DNA of 64,000 nt, from contig CBCPMW010000009.1 in NCBI GenBank assembly GCA_965120375.1, forward strand, positions 3,223-67,222, given 5' to 3'. The stretch is from CASPLG01 sp965120375 (lineage in GTDB: Bacteria; Bacillota; Clostridia; Oscillospirales; Acutalibacteraceae). Each line of letters opens with the position of its first letter. The first letter of the stretch is position 1. Positions 17,217 through 26,785 of this stretch are shown one piece after another. The notes below the pieces were generated by a model that made no database searches, was not told the DNA's origin, and saw nothing but the letters and a program-made list of their open reading frames with translations. Both the position numbers and the translations under genes were made by a program.

Positions 17217-17402
17217 TTGGCAATAGTACCTAAGAGAAAAACGTCCAAAGCAAGAAGAAATAAAAGGCGGTCTAATGTGTGGAAATTAACTTCTCCTGAT
17301 ATAGTTAAGTGCGATAAGTGTGGGGAATATAAACTTTTACACAGAATGTGCAGGAGCTGTGGTTATTACCGTGGACGCGAAGTTATGAAAATGGAAGCTT
17401 AG
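17217..17402 (+). CDS. rpmF: 50S ribosomal protein L32
   Basis: 61 residues with the L32 pattern VPKRKTSKARRNKRRSNVW and a zinc-ribbon pair (CDKCGEY, then CRSCGYY). All four Cys are kept. TTG 17217 is six bases after ggaggtg (17204-17210). It has its own leader after pgi. Confidence 0.96.
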   Translation: MAIVPKRKTSKARRNKRRSNVWKLTSPDIVKCDKCGEYKLLHRMCRSCGYYRGREVMKMEA

Positions 17403-17413
17403 GATGAGGGCAG

Positions 17414-17446
17414 TAGAGGGGGGAGAACCCTCCTTTGTTTTTTTAG
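17414..17446 (+). terminator. Rho-independent terminator after rpmF
   Basis: gaggg (17416-17420) and ccctc (17428-17432) flank a short G-rich loop, followed by a run of T (17437-17444). Confidence 0.6.
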
Positions 17447-17473
17447 TGTAAAGAGATAAAGAGGTGAAAATTA

Positions 17474-18814
17474 ATGCCAAGGCCTCTAGTGGCTATAGTT
17501 GGGCGTCCAAATGTCGGAAAATCTACACTTTTTAATAGATTAGTAGGTAAAAGGATTTCGATAGTTGATGACACCCCTGGAGTAACAAGAGATAGACTTA
17601 TTGGGCTGTGTGAGTGGCGGGGCAAGAAAATATCTGTCGTAGATACTGGTGGACTTGATTTTACAGAAGAACAAACAATCACTGCGAATATTTTGGACCA
17701 AACTTACACCGCTATCAATTTAGCTGATGTTGTAGTTTTGGTTGTAAATATAAGAGATGGTTTAATTGCGTCTGACAGGGAAGCCGCTGATATAGTAAAA
17801 AAAAGTAAGAAACCGGCTGTTTTATGCGTAAACAAATGTGACTACCTTGGGGAACCTGTCGCTGAATTTTATGAGTTTTACAGTCTTGGGCTTGGCGATC
17901 CTGTAGAAGTTTCGTCAATTCACGGACATGGAACGGGAGATTTGCTTGATGCTGTTTATAATAAACTTCCGGATTTTGATGAAGAAAATGAAGAAGATGA
18001 GATTTTAAATGTAGCGGTTATAGGGAAGCCAAATGTTGGAAAGTCTTCACTTATAAATAAAATTTCTGGAGATCAGAGGTGCATTGTTTCGGATATAGCT
18101 GGGACAACTCGCGACAATGTAGATGTAGAAATTTCAAATAAGTTTGGAAAATATAATTTAGTTGATACCGCAGGACTTAGGAGGAAAAGTAAGGTTTTTG
18201 ACTCTGTAGAAAAGTACAGTGTTATTCGCTCAAAACTTGCTATATCCAGGAGTGATGTCTGTGTAATTATGCTGGATGCTTTGGAAGAGATATCAGAGCA
18301 AGATGTACGGATTGCAGGATTTGCACACGAAGCCGGGAGAGGATGTGTAATTGCAGTAAATAAATGGGACTTTGTAGAAAAAACTGATAAAACTATGTCT
18401 AAATATAAAGAAAAAATACGAAACAAATTTAAATTTATGTCTTATGCACCTATAATTTTTATATCAGCTAAAACAGGGCAGAGAATAGATCGATTGTTTG
18501 AGCTTATTAATTTTGTGTCGAATTCTTGTACATATAGAATTTCAACTGGAACATTGAATGGTATAGTAAATGATGCAATGGCTAGATCTCAGCCTCCAAC
18601 AGACAAGGGCAAAAGGCTGAAAATATACTACGCTGTGCAGGTAAGTGTCAAACCTCCTACGTTTGTGTTTTTTGTAAACATATCTAAACTTTTTCATTTT
18701 TCATACCAAAGGTATATAGAAAACTGTATTAGAAACACATTTGGTTTAGAGGGGACGCCGATACATTTTGTAATAAGAGAAAAAAGTAAAAGGTTGGTTT
18801 CAAATATCGTATAA
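17474..18814 (+). CDS. der: Ribosome-assembly GTPase Der (EngA)
   Basis: 446 residues with two successive G domains, the Der signature: GRPNVGKSTLFNRLV (G1, residue 10), DTPGVTRDR, NKCDYLG; then a second set GKPNVGKSSLINKISG (about 184), DIAGTTRD, NKWD near 300. The C-terminal KH-like domain follows (GTLNGIVNDAM, then QVSVKPPTFVFFVN). It acts in 50S subunit maturation. ATG 17474 follows gaggtga. It is followed 16 bp later by plsY, whose ribosome site aaggagg touches the der stop. Confidence 0.97.
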   Translation: MPRPLVAIVGRPNVGKSTLFNRLVGKRISIVDDTPGVTRDRLIGLCEWRGKKISVVDTGGLDFTEEQTITANILDQTYTAINLADVVVLVVNIRDGLIASDREAADIVKKSKKPAVLCVNKCDYLGEPVAEFYEFYSLGLGDPVEVSSIHGHGTGDLLDAVYNKLPDFDEENEEDEILNVAVIGKPNVGKSSLINKISGDQRCIVSDIAGTTRDNVDVEISNKFGKYNLVDTAGLRRKSKVFDSVEKYSVIRSKLAISRSDVCVIMLDALEEISEQDVRIAGFAHEAGRGCVIAVNKWDFVEKTDKTMSKYKEKIRNKFKFMSYAPIIFISAKTGQRIDRLFELINFVSNSCTYRISTGTLNGIVNDAMARSQPPTDKGKRLKIYYAVQVSVKPPTFVFFVNISKLFHFSYQRYIENCIRNTFGLEGTPIHFVIREKSKRLVSNIV

Positions 18815-18830
18815 GGAGGTAAAATTTACT

Positions 18831-19520
18831 GTGGGAAATTTTTTAAAGATTTTTGATTATTATGGACCGCTGTTTTTTGTCCTTGTAGCTTCGTATTTAA
18901 TTGGCGGAATAAACTTTTCGATTTTAGTTACAAGGAAGTTCGGGATAAACAAAGATATAAGAGAGATGGGAAGTGGAAATGCCGGCTTTACAAATGTTTT
19001 AAGATCAGTTGGAAGAATGCCTGCTATCCTTACTTTTTTGGGAGATTTTGCAAAAGGGGTTTTAGCTGTTTGGCTTAGTAAAGTTATATTTTTGTTTATA
19101 CAAAAACAACCAGCAGGTAGCGACGTTATAGATTATTTCGCTTATTTAGCAAGTTTTGCCTGTGTGCTTGGACATATTTACCCTTATTTTTTTGGTTTTA
19201 GGGGAGGAAAAGGGATTTTAACTGGTTGGGCGACTACTTTGCTTATAGATTTGAGAGTATTTTTTATAGTAATTTCTGTTTTCTTAGTTGTTCTTATTAT
19301 TTGGAAAATAGTATCATTGGCGTCGATTTTTGCAGCGGCTTCGTGCCCGATTGCAACTTTTTTGGTTTTGTATTCAGATTTCAAGATGTTTAATGGTGAT
19401 ATTTCTTACGTTATAATGTGTACCGTAATTTCTCTGGTTACAGCCAGTTTAATTTTGTTTAGTCATAAATCTAATATTTCAAGGATTTTGTCTAAAACAG
19501 AAGGAAAACTTACGTATTAA
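18831..19520 (+). CDS. plsY: Glycerol-3-phosphate acyltransferase PlsY
   Basis: 229 residues, integral membrane. Motifs of PlsY are clear: SYLIGGINFSILVTR, MGSGNAGFTNVLRSVG, GDFAKGVLAVWL, GHIYPYFFGFRGGKG. It moves the acyl group from acyl-phosphate to glycerol-3-phosphate, the first step of phospholipid synthesis. GTG 18831 is used, with aaggagg upstream. der-plsY adjacency is common in Firmicutes. Confidence 0.95.
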   Translation: MGNFLKIFDYYGPLFFVLVASYLIGGINFSILVTRKFGINKDIREMGSGNAGFTNVLRSVGRMPAILTFLGDFAKGVLAVWLSKVIFLFIQKQPAGSDVIDYFAYLASFACVLGHIYPYFFGFRGGKGILTGWATTLLIDLRVFFIVISVFLVVLIIWKIVSLASIFAAASCPIATFLVLYSDFKMFNGDISYVIMCTVISLVTASLILFSHKSNISRILSKTEGKLTY

Positions 19521-19552
19521 ACCTTGGAAAAGTTTAAAGATGGAGGGTAAAA

Positions 19553-20233
19553 ATGAAATCGTATGTTATAAATTTTATTCGTCATGGGATGACAGAAGCA
19601 AACGTAAAAGGTCAATATGCTGGAGTTACGGATGTTAAAGTATGCACTGAAGGAATAGAAAAATTAGAAAAATTAAAAAGAGAATGTGTTTATCCCAAGG
19701 TAGACGCGTGTTATAGTAGTCCTCTTACTAGATGTATTCAGACGTGTAAAGTGATATATCCAGATGCAGAGCCTACTGTAATTGATGATTTAAGGGAATG
19801 TGATTTTGGAGAATGGGAAGGAAAAACACCGGAAGACCTTAAAGGGAACGAAGATTATGAGGAATGGCTTAAAAGCGGTCAGAAAACTAAACCGCCCGGT
19901 GGCGAAAGCGGTGTGGAATTTGAACAAAGAATTTGCGGTGCTGTAAAAAAGCTGGTAGAAGATTTAATGAGAAGTGGAACTACTTCCGCATCTGTTTTTG
20001 CACACGGTGGAGTGATATTAGTAATAATGATGAAGTTTGGAATAGAAAGAAGCGATCCATATAAATTTATTGTGGCAAATGGGTGCGGTTTTTCTGTTAG
20101 AATCACTCCCGGTATCTGGATGAGAGACAAAGTTTTTGAAATATGCGAAAAAATTCCTTTCGGACACAAAGAGCAAATATTTGGGAAATTTAAAAAGCTT
20201 TTAGATGAACAAAGAGAAGCAATTGAAATATGA
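19553..20233 (+). CDS. Histidine phosphatase family protein (phosphoglycerate mutase-like)
   Basis: 226 residues. The catalytic RHG motif is at the N-terminus (FIRHGMTEANVKGQYAG), the second Arg in YSSPLTRCIQTC, the acid in LRECDFGEWEGK, and the second His in FAHGGVILVIM. The branch is CobC/PhoE-like rather than glycolytic mutase. The substrate cannot be told from sequence. ATG 19553 follows ggaggg. Confidence 0.88.
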   Translation: MKSYVINFIRHGMTEANVKGQYAGVTDVKVCTEGIEKLEKLKRECVYPKVDACYSSPLTRCIQTCKVIYPDAEPTVIDDLRECDFGEWEGKTPEDLKGNEDYEEWLKSGQKTKPPGGESGVEFEQRICGAVKKLVEDLMRSGTTSASVFAHGGVILVIMMKFGIERSDPYKFIVANGCGFSVRITPGIWMRDKVFEICEKIPFGHKEQIFGKFKKLLDEQREAIEI

Positions 20234-20277
20234 AGTAAAGTTTACATAGAAAAATAAATTTTGAAGGAAGTGAAACT

Positions 20278-22089
20278 TTGGGGAAGAGAGAAGATTTGAG
20301 AAACATAGCTATAATTGCACACGTTGACCATGGGAAAACGACGCTTGTTGACCAAATGTTAAAACAAAGCGGAATATTTAGGTCGAATGAATCTGTAGAA
20401 GAAAGGGTTATGGACTCTAATGATTTAGAAAAAGAAAGAGGTATAACTATACTTTCTAAAAATACAGCGGTAATGTACGGAGACATAAAGATAAACATAG
20501 TTGACACTCCTGGGCACGCTGATTTCGGCGGTGAGGTCGAAAGAATATTAATGATGGTTGATGGGGTTCTTCTTCTGGTTGACGCTTTTGAAGGATGTAT
20601 GCCTCAGACTAGGTTTGTTCTGAAAAAAGCTTTAAATCTTGGGAAAAAACCAGTTGTAGTTTTAAATAAAATAGATAGACCTGGAGTTAGGCCGGATGAA
20701 ATTGTCGATGAAGTTATAGATTTATTTATTGAACTTGGTGCAAATGACGATCAAATTGAGTTTCCCGTGGTTTACGCTTCGGGACGGCAGGGCTATGCAT
20801 CTTTAGATAAAAATGAAAGGAAAGGCGATTTGAAACCTCTGTTTGATGCGATAGTTAAAGAAGTTCCTCCTCCCAGAGGTGAATTAGATGGACCGCTTCA
20901 GATTTTGTTTTCTAATATAGATTACGATGAGTACGTTGGACGGATAGGAATAGGCAGAGTCGAGCGCGGAAAAGTGAAAGCTGGTCAAAATATTAGTATT
21001 TGTACAGAAGACAGAGAAGCAAGGAATGCAAAAATAGGTAAGCTTTATCAGTTTGAAGGGTTAAAACGTGTAGAGTCGGAATCTGCGGGGCTTGGTGATA
21101 TTGTAGCGGTTTCTGGTATAGCAGACTTAAGTATAGGTGAAACAGCATGCTCTCCAGAAAAAATTGAACCATTACCATTTGTAAAAATAGATGAGCCAAC
21201 TGTTTCTATGCTTTTTATGGTAAATAACAGTCCGTTTGCAGGACGAGAAGGAAAATTTGTCACATCTAGAAATATAAGAGATCGCCTTTTTAAGGAAATA
21301 GAAACGAATGTTGCGATGAGAGTAGAAGAAACAGATTCAGCTGATACTTTTAGAGTTTCAGGTCGGGGAGAACTACATTTGTCTGTGTTGATTGAAAATA
21401 TGAGACGGCAAGGCTATGAATTCCAAGTGTCAAGGCCAAGAGTAATAATGAAAGAAATAGATGGGAAAAAACACGAACCGATTGAAGTTTTGTCTATAGA
21501 AGTTCCAGATAGTTATGTTGGTGCAGTTATGGAAAAACTCGGACCAAGAAAAGCTGAAATGACTAATATGGTTACAAAAGGAGACGGGACAACTCACCTT
21601 GAGTTTAGAATACCGTCTAGAGGCCTTATGGGTTATAGAGCAGAATTTCTAACTGACACTAATGGAAACGGGATTATGAACCATTTATTTGACTGTTATG
21701 AGCCGTATAAGGGAGAAATTTTACAAAGACAACAAGGGTCTATTGTGGTACATGAAACAGGTGAAACAACTGGATATGGACTTTTTGGAGCGCAGGATAG
21801 AGGTCGACTTTTTGTTGGTCCTGGAGAAGCAGTTTATGAAGGTATGGTAGTAGGTGCAAGTCCAAGATTAGAGGACATTGTTGTGAATGTATGTAAGAAA
21901 AAACATGTGACTAATATGCGTGCGGCTGGGTCTGACGATGCTTTAAAACTTACACCGCCCAGTAGAATGAGTTTGGAACAGTCTTTAGAATTTATAAATG
22001 ATGATGAGCTGGTTGAAGTTACACCCAAAAATATTAGAATAAGAAAAACAATATTAAACAAAGACCAAAGAATGAAGAAGCAAAAATAG
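20278..22089 (+). CDS. typA: Ribosome-associated GTPase TypA/BipA
   Basis: 603 residues, full length. G domain motifs: AHVDHGKTTLVDQML (G1), ERGITILSKN (G2), DTPGHADFGGEVER (G3), NKIDRPG (G4). EF-G-like domains and the TypA C-terminal domain follow (FRIPSRGLMGYRAEFLTDT, NVCKKKHVTNMRAAGSDD, the latter typical of TypA). It acts in ribosome assembly under stress. Start TTG 20278 is after gaaggaag. Confidence 0.97.
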   Translation: MGKREDLRNIAIIAHVDHGKTTLVDQMLKQSGIFRSNESVEERVMDSNDLEKERGITILSKNTAVMYGDIKINIVDTPGHADFGGEVERILMMVDGVLLLVDAFEGCMPQTRFVLKKALNLGKKPVVVLNKIDRPGVRPDEIVDEVIDLFIELGANDDQIEFPVVYASGRQGYASLDKNERKGDLKPLFDAIVKEVPPPRGELDGPLQILFSNIDYDEYVGRIGIGRVERGKVKAGQNISICTEDREARNAKIGKLYQFEGLKRVESESAGLGDIVAVSGIADLSIGETACSPEKIEPLPFVKIDEPTVSMLFMVNNSPFAGREGKFVTSRNIRDRLFKEIETNVAMRVEETDSADTFRVSGRGELHLSVLIENMRRQGYEFQVSRPRVIMKEIDGKKHEPIEVLSIEVPDSYVGAVMEKLGPRKAEMTNMVTKGDGTTHLEFRIPSRGLMGYRAEFLTDTNGNGIMNHLFDCYEPYKGEILQRQQGSIVVHETGETTGYGLFGAQDRGRLFVGPGEAVYEGMVVGASPRLEDIVVNVCKKKHVTNMRAAGSDDALKLTPPSRMSLEQSLEFINDDELVEVTPKNIRIRKTILNKDQRMKKQK

Positions 22090-22104
22090 GAATTAATGTA
22101 AAAA

Positions 22105-22605
22105 GTGGCGATTTGTATGGAAAGAACAAGTAAAGAAAACTATTATTTGGATATTGCTGAAGTTGTTTTAGAAAGAGGAACCTGTATAAGGAGAAATTTT
22201 GGAGCTGTCATAGTAAAAAATGATCAAATAATATCATCGGGGTACAGTGGCGCTCCTCGAGGACGAAGGAATTGTACCGATGTAGGTAGATGTATGAGAA
22301 AAGAGTTAAATATTCCAAGAGGCGAAAGATATGAGCTTTGTAGATCTGTTCATGCAGAAGCAAATGCAATTATTCACGCCTCAAGGGATGAGATGTTGGG
22401 ATCGAGGCTTTATCTAGTAGGTAAAGAAGCTCTAAGTAAAGAATATGTAAACAATGCCTCGCCATGTGCAATGTGCCGAAGACTTATAATAAACGCTGGA
22501 ATCGGTTCCGTGGTAGTCAGATTAAACAAGAAAGAGTACAGGGCTATAAATACTAATACTTTTGTTCAAGACGATGAATTTTTAATAGAAAGTTACAGTT
22601 ACTGA
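22105..22605 (+). CDS. dCMP/cytidine deaminase family (ComEB-like)
   Basis: 166 residues with the zinc deaminase core: HAEANAI (about 90-96) and PCAMCRRLI (about 120-128), plus the dCMP-deaminase-type GYSGAPRGRRNCTDVG insert with further Cys and His residues. Most likely it deaminates dCMP to dUMP for dTTP synthesis. The start is GTG 22105 or ATG 22117; neither has a strong ribosome site. Confidence 0.9.
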   Translation: MAICMERTSKENYYLDIAEVVLERGTCIRRNFGAVIVKNDQIISSGYSGAPRGRRNCTDVGRCMRKELNIPRGERYELCRSVHAEANAIIHASRDEMLGSRLYLVGKEALSKEYVNNASPCAMCRRLIINAGIGSVVVRLNKKEYRAINTNTFVQDDEFLIESYSY

Positions 22606-22635
22606 AAATTGGCGGTTTTTGGGTGATAAAGTGTT

Positions 22636-23145
22636 ATGGAAATAAACAAAGAATACAAAATAGGATACAGAGCAATGAAAACGGCTGCGGCGGTATTTTT
22701 TTGTGCATTAATTTCAACTCTATTCAATAGAGAAGATATTTTTTGCTCATCCATAGCAGCGATAATTTGTATGGAAAGAACCTATAAAAGAACGGTAGAA
22801 ACTGGAATGAATAGGTTTATCGGAACAATAATAGGTGGAATAATGGGTTATATAGCTCTAGAAATTTCTGAGTGTGTTCCTTACTTTAAATTTGTAAGAA
22901 TATTGTTACTTCCGTTCTGTATTTTAATCGTTATTTATATCTGTAACGTAATAAATAAAAAGTCAGCGGTTTCTATTGGTTGTGTTGTTGTCTTAGTTAT
23001 AGTTTCGAGGCTAGGGAATCCAATGAGTAGTACTTTTTTATATGTTATATTAAGGGTTATGGATACGCTTATTGGTACAGTTGTAGCCATGCTGGTAAAT
23101 AGATTTACGTTTGGTGGAACTGATAATGAAGTAGAATGCAGATGA
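22636..23145 (+). CDS. Aromatic acid exporter family (FUSC-like) membrane protein
   Basis: 169 residues. It begins YKIGYRAMKTAAAVFFCALIST, then IAAIICMERTYKRTVETGMNR with a glycine-rich GTIIGGIMGYIAL, and further helices: the N-terminal membrane half of ArAE/FUSC proteins. Short Firmicute members with only this part are common. The transported compound is unknown. Confidence 0.8.
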   Translation: MEINKEYKIGYRAMKTAAAVFFCALISTLFNREDIFCSSIAAIICMERTYKRTVETGMNRFIGTIIGGIMGYIALEISECVPYFKFVRILLLPFCILIVIYICNVINKKSAVSIGCVVVLVIVSRLGNPMSSTFLYVILRVMDTLIGTVVAMLVNRFTFGGTDNEVECR

Positions 23146-23198
23146 TTGGTTTTATATGTTTTTTGAAACTTTGTTTTTCCTAGGGAAGAGGTGAGAAG

Positions 23199-24497
23199 AT
23201 GAAAAAAAATTTCTTAATGTTAGTTATTTTTATAATATTTTTACCATTCTATGGTTGTATAGACCACAAATACATAGAATCAATAAATGTATATGAAGAA
23301 AAGAAAGTAGATGAGAACTTAGATCAAATGAGTAACAGTCGGCTTAAAGATGAAGGTGGAGACGGTCTCTTTCATTCTTTTTACTCAAGGTCGGGTAAAA
23401 AGCAGTTTTTTTCTGATTTAAATTCTGAGAAAGAAGTAAAGTTATATAATTTAATGAAAGAGAATGTTTATTGTATAAATGAAAATGCTAAAGAGACAGG
23501 AGAGTATGAAATAAAGTCAATAGTACTTAAAGGATACTCAATTGACAGAGATACGATAAGAAAAGTTTTCAGGGCGTTTCAATATGATAATCCTGAAATT
23601 TTTTGGCTTTCTAACAGTATTAATTTTAAAAAATATGGTAGAGATACTATAATAACGCTAAAATCTGTAGTTTCCCCTAGTGAATGCAAAGAAATAATTG
23701 AACAACTAAAAATAGAATTATCTGAGGCTGTAAAAAGTGTTCCATCAGGACTATCCGAATATGATACAGAGCTTTATTTTCATGATTTTTTAATAAAGAG
23801 GTGTAAGTATCAAAAATCTCAAGACAAAGTGCCTGCTTGGCGTAAGTTTACAGTAGTTGGAACTATGATAGATGGAGAAGCTGTCTGTGAAGGGTTTGCA
23901 AAAACAATGAAAGTTTTATTAAATTTAGTTTCCGTAGATTGTTTGCTAATAACAGGAGAAAAAGACGGTCAGCATCATATGTGGAACCTTGTAAAAGTTA
24001 ATGGAAAATGGTATCATTTAGATGTTACGTGGGATAGTTCCGGCGGTATGGGGAAATATAGTTATTTCAATCTTAGTGATAGTAAAATAAAAATAGATCA
24101 TAAGATTGATAGAGAGTTTACAGGGGCAGTAGATATATTTAAAAATGACAAATATAATTTTAGATTGCCGAAATGTGTGTCTATGGACGATAATTATATC
24201 TATAAAAATGGCATTAGGATTAATTCATTCAGTCAAGATTCAGATAATTTTGTAGTGAAACAGATTAAAGAGTCAATAATTAAAAAAGCTAAATATGTAT
24301 ACGTAGTTATAGGTGAAGGTTTAAACTATGATTATGCTGTAAAAGAGCTTTTCAGTCAGCCATCGAATAAATTTTTTAAATATTTAGCTCAAGTTGACAG
24401 GGACAAAAATATAAAAAATAGAATAGACAGACAAAAAATTTATATTTTAGAAAATAAAATTCTAAATGCTATTGTAGTTGAAATCAGCTATTTATAA
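23199..24497 (+). CDS. Lipoprotein with transglutaminase-like domain
   Basis: 432 residues. A lipoprotein signal peptide with lipobox FYGC (Cys near 20) anchors it outside the membrane. A transglutaminase-core domain lies at about 190-280 with the Cys-His-Asp triad: AVCEGFAKTM, GQHHMWNLVKV, WYHLDVTWDSS. The C-terminal 110 residues are unassigned. In Firmicutes such proteins are extracellular cysteine peptidase-like enzymes of uncertain substrate, often linked with wall remodelling. ATG 23199 follows gaggtgag. Confidence 0.88.
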   Translation: MKKNFLMLVIFIIFLPFYGCIDHKYIESINVYEEKKVDENLDQMSNSRLKDEGGDGLFHSFYSRSGKKQFFSDLNSEKEVKLYNLMKENVYCINENAKETGEYEIKSIVLKGYSIDRDTIRKVFRAFQYDNPEIFWLSNSINFKKYGRDTIITLKSVVSPSECKEIIEQLKIELSEAVKSVPSGLSEYDTELYFHDFLIKRCKYQKSQDKVPAWRKFTVVGTMIDGEAVCEGFAKTMKVLLNLVSVDCLLITGEKDGQHHMWNLVKVNGKWYHLDVTWDSSGGMGKYSYFNLSDSKIKIDHKIDREFTGAVDIFKNDKYNFRLPKCVSMDDNYIYKNGIRINSFSQDSDNFVVKQIKESIIKKAKYVYVVIGEGLNYDYAVKELFSQPSNKFFKYLAQVDRDKNIKNRIDRQKIYILENKILNAIVVEISYL

Positions 24498-24527
24498 AAA
24501 TTGTTATTTGTGTAAGAGGATTAAAAA

Positions 24528-25085
24528 ATGATAGATAAAAAAAGAATAGAGAATTTAATTTATGATCTTTTAGAAGCAATAGGTGAAGATCCTAGTCGAG
24601 AAGGAATCAAAGAAACTCCAAAAAGAGTTGCCAAAATGTACACAGAAATTTTTTCTGGGATGGAATCTGATCCAAATGACCATATAAAGATGTTTGAAGA
24701 AGTAAATCAAGGTGATAAAATAATCTTTGTTAAGGATATTCCATTTTATTCAATTTGTGAACATCATCTTTTACCATTTTTTGGGGTAATTCATATAGCA
24801 TACATTCCAAAAGATAATAAGATAATAGGATTATCTAAGTTAGCTAGGATAGTTAACTGTTATGCTAGACGACTTCAAGTTCAAGAAAGATTGACAAATC
24901 AGATATCTGATTTTATTTTTAGTAAAGTGGGTGCTGCCTCAGTTGCAGTTTTTGCTGAAGCAGAACACATGTGTATGACAATTAGAGGAATAAAAGCTTT
25001 TGGGGCAAAGACAAAAACATATGATTTTAAAGGGATACTGAACTACGATAAAGAAAAAAGAGAAGAGTTGTATCGGTTATTATGA
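24528..25085 (+). CDS. folE: GTP cyclohydrolase I
   Basis: 185 residues. FolE hallmarks: EDPSREGIKETPKRVAKMY, SICEHHLLPFFG (zinc Cys and His), GLSKLARIVNCYARRLQVQE, EAEHMCMTIRG (second zinc Cys), TKTYDFKG. It makes dihydroneopterin triphosphate from GTP and is the first gene of a four-gene folate operon. Its TGA overlaps the ATG of folP (ATGA at 25082-25085). Confidence 0.97.
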   Translation: MIDKKRIENLIYDLLEAIGEDPSREGIKETPKRVAKMYTEIFSGMESDPNDHIKMFEEVNQGDKIIFVKDIPFYSICEHHLLPFFGVIHIAYIPKDNKIIGLSKLARIVNCYARRLQVQERLTNQISDFIFSKVGAASVAVFAEAEHMCMTIRGIKAFGAKTKTYDFKGILNYDKEKREELYRLL

Positions 25086-25951
25086 TTTTGGATAAATGTA
25101 GCAGTTTTAAATTTGGTAAATATAACCTAGAAATAGGTAGAAAAAAGTACGTTATGGGTATTTTAAACGTTACGCCAGATTCATTTTCAGACGGTGGAAA
25201 GTGGTTAGATCCGGATTTAGCTGTGGAAAGAGCAATTCAAATTCAGGCTCAAGGCGCAGATATATTGGATATAGGAGCGCAATCAACTAGACCTGGATAT
25301 TTAAAAGTTAGTCCTGATGCAGAATGGAAAAGGCTGGAGCCAGTACTCAAAAAATTATATGGGAAAATTAAAATACCAGTTTCAGTAGATACTTTTTATC
25401 CAGAAATAGCTGAAAAATCATTAAATTTAGGAGTAGACATAATAAATGATGTAACCGGTTTTACAGATTCAAAAATGGTTGAAATTGTATCGTATAGTAG
25501 CTGCGGAGTAATTGTTATGCATAGCGGGAAAATATCTAATATGCGTGATTTTTTTGAAAGGCAAATCAATCTCTTTGAAAAAACCCGAATAAACACGGAT
25601 CGTATATGTTTAGATCCGGGGATTGGATTCGGTAAAACATACGAAGAAAATTTGTTTATTCTAGCAAATATAAATAAATTTAAAGTAAAGTCAAAAGCAT
25701 TTTTAGTTGGGGCATCCCGAAAAAAAGTTATCGGTGCATCATGTGATAGCTTAGAACTTGAAGATAGGCTTGCAGGTACAATATGTGCACATTTATTAGC
25801 ACTTTTGCAAGGAACAGACATAGTTAGAGTTCACGATGTGAAAGAAGCGGTCCAATCAATAAAAATTTTAGAAAAAATAGTTAATTATAGAGATAAGAAA
25901 TTTGAATTAAATCAAAACCAAGAAGGAGCAGCTTTATGCAGTATAAAATAA
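25082..25951 (+). CDS. folP: Dihydropteroate synthase
   Basis: 289 residues. Motifs: MGILNVTPDSFSDGG, DILDIGAQSTRPG, VSVDTFYPEIAEKSL, IINDVTGF, CLDPGIGFGKT, VGASRKKVIG, VRVHDVKEAVQ. It condenses the pterin with p-aminobenzoate. It is coupled to folE by a 4-bp overlap, and folB starts inside its last codons. Confidence 0.97.
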   Translation: MILDKCSSFKFGKYNLEIGRKKYVMGILNVTPDSFSDGGKWLDPDLAVERAIQIQAQGADILDIGAQSTRPGYLKVSPDAEWKRLEPVLKKLYGKIKIPVSVDTFYPEIAEKSLNLGVDIINDVTGFTDSKMVEIVSYSSCGVIVMHSGKISNMRDFFERQINLFEKTRINTDRICLDPGIGFGKTYEENLFILANINKFKVKSKAFLVGASRKKVIGASCDSLELEDRLAGTICAHLLALLQGTDIVRVHDVKEAVQSIKILEKIVNYRDKKFELNQNQEGAALCSIK

Positions 25952-26316
25952 TTATAAAGGATTTAAAGATTTTTGCATATCACGGGGTAAAAGACGAAGA
26001 AAAACAAAATGGACAAGAGTTCTTTATAGATTGCACTTTGATTATAAATAAACCAAAAATTAAGTTTAAAGATAACATAAACGAAACCATAAGTTATTCA
26101 GAAGCGTCGAGATTTATAAAAAAAGTAATTACGGATCAAAAATTCAATCTAATAGAAACAGCTGCTGAAAAAGTAACTCGCAATTTATTTAAAAAATTCT
26201 CTATGATAGAAGAAATAGAAATAACACTAAAAAAACCGAATGCTCCCATAAAGGATATAGAGTTTGACTATATGGCAGTAAATATTAACAGCAGGAGGAG
26301 TGATTTTTTTGACTGA
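25936..26316 (+). CDS. folB: Dihydroneopterin aldolase
   Basis: 126 residues, usual length. FAYHGVKDEEKQNGQEFFID, the NETISYSEASRFI segment and LIETAAEKVTRNLF are typical, as is the C-terminal VTLKKPNAPI-type strand (here EITLKKPNAPI). It cleaves dihydroneopterin to the hydroxymethyl pterin used by FolK. It overlaps folP by 16 bp; ribosome site aaggag lies within folP. Confidence 0.94.
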   Translation: MQYKIIIKDLKIFAYHGVKDEEKQNGQEFFIDCTLIINKPKIKFKDNINETISYSEASRFIKKVITDQKFNLIETAAEKVTRNLFKKFSMIEEIEITLKKPNAPIKDIEFDYMAVNINSRRSDFFD

Positions 26317-26785
26317 AGCTGTAGTCGCACTAGGATCTAATATAGGCAACAAAAAAGAAAATTTAGAAAAAGCAATTAATGCTTTAAAACTTCTTCCTAT
26401 GACAGAAGTAAAAAAAGTATCAAAATTTTACGAAAACCCACCATTTGATGTACCAGATAAACAAAATTACTACGTAAACTGCTGCACTCTGTTAAAAACG
26501 GAGCTTTCACCGAAAGCCTTATTGGGTGCATGCTTAGGAATAGAATCGGCAATGGGAAGAAGAAGAGAATATAAACATGCGCCTAGAATTTTGGACATCG
26601 ACCTTTTGCTTTATGGGAACGAAAGGGAAAACACCACAGAACTAACTATACCCCATCCAAAGATTGAAGAAAGAGCATTCGTTCTAGTTCCACTGAAAGA
26701 TTTGTGTGAAAATGAACGATTTTTCAATTTTGACTTTTCTAAAGCAATAAAATCAATAGATAAATCTAAGCTGAAGTCAGTCTGA
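26309..26785 (+). CDS. folK: HPPK, hydroxymethyl-dihydropterin pyrophosphokinase
   Basis: 158 residues. VALGSNIGNKKENLEKAI, SKFYENPPFDVPDKQNYYVN, GRRREYKHAPRILDIDLLLY and IPHPKIEERAFVLVPL are the family's substrate and Mg/ATP motifs. TTG 26309 sits 10 bases after aggagg (26293-26298); GTG 26300 lies too close to it. It overlaps folB by 8 bp. Its last 9 bp overlap the end of the convergent regulator gene. Confidence 0.95.
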   Translation: MTEAVVALGSNIGNKKENLEKAINALKLLPMTEVKKVSKFYENPPFDVPDKQNYYVNCCTLLKTELSPKALLGACLGIESAMGRRREYKHAPRILDIDLLLYGNERENTTELTIPHPKIEERAFVLVPLKDLCENERFFNFDFSKAIKSIDKSKLKSV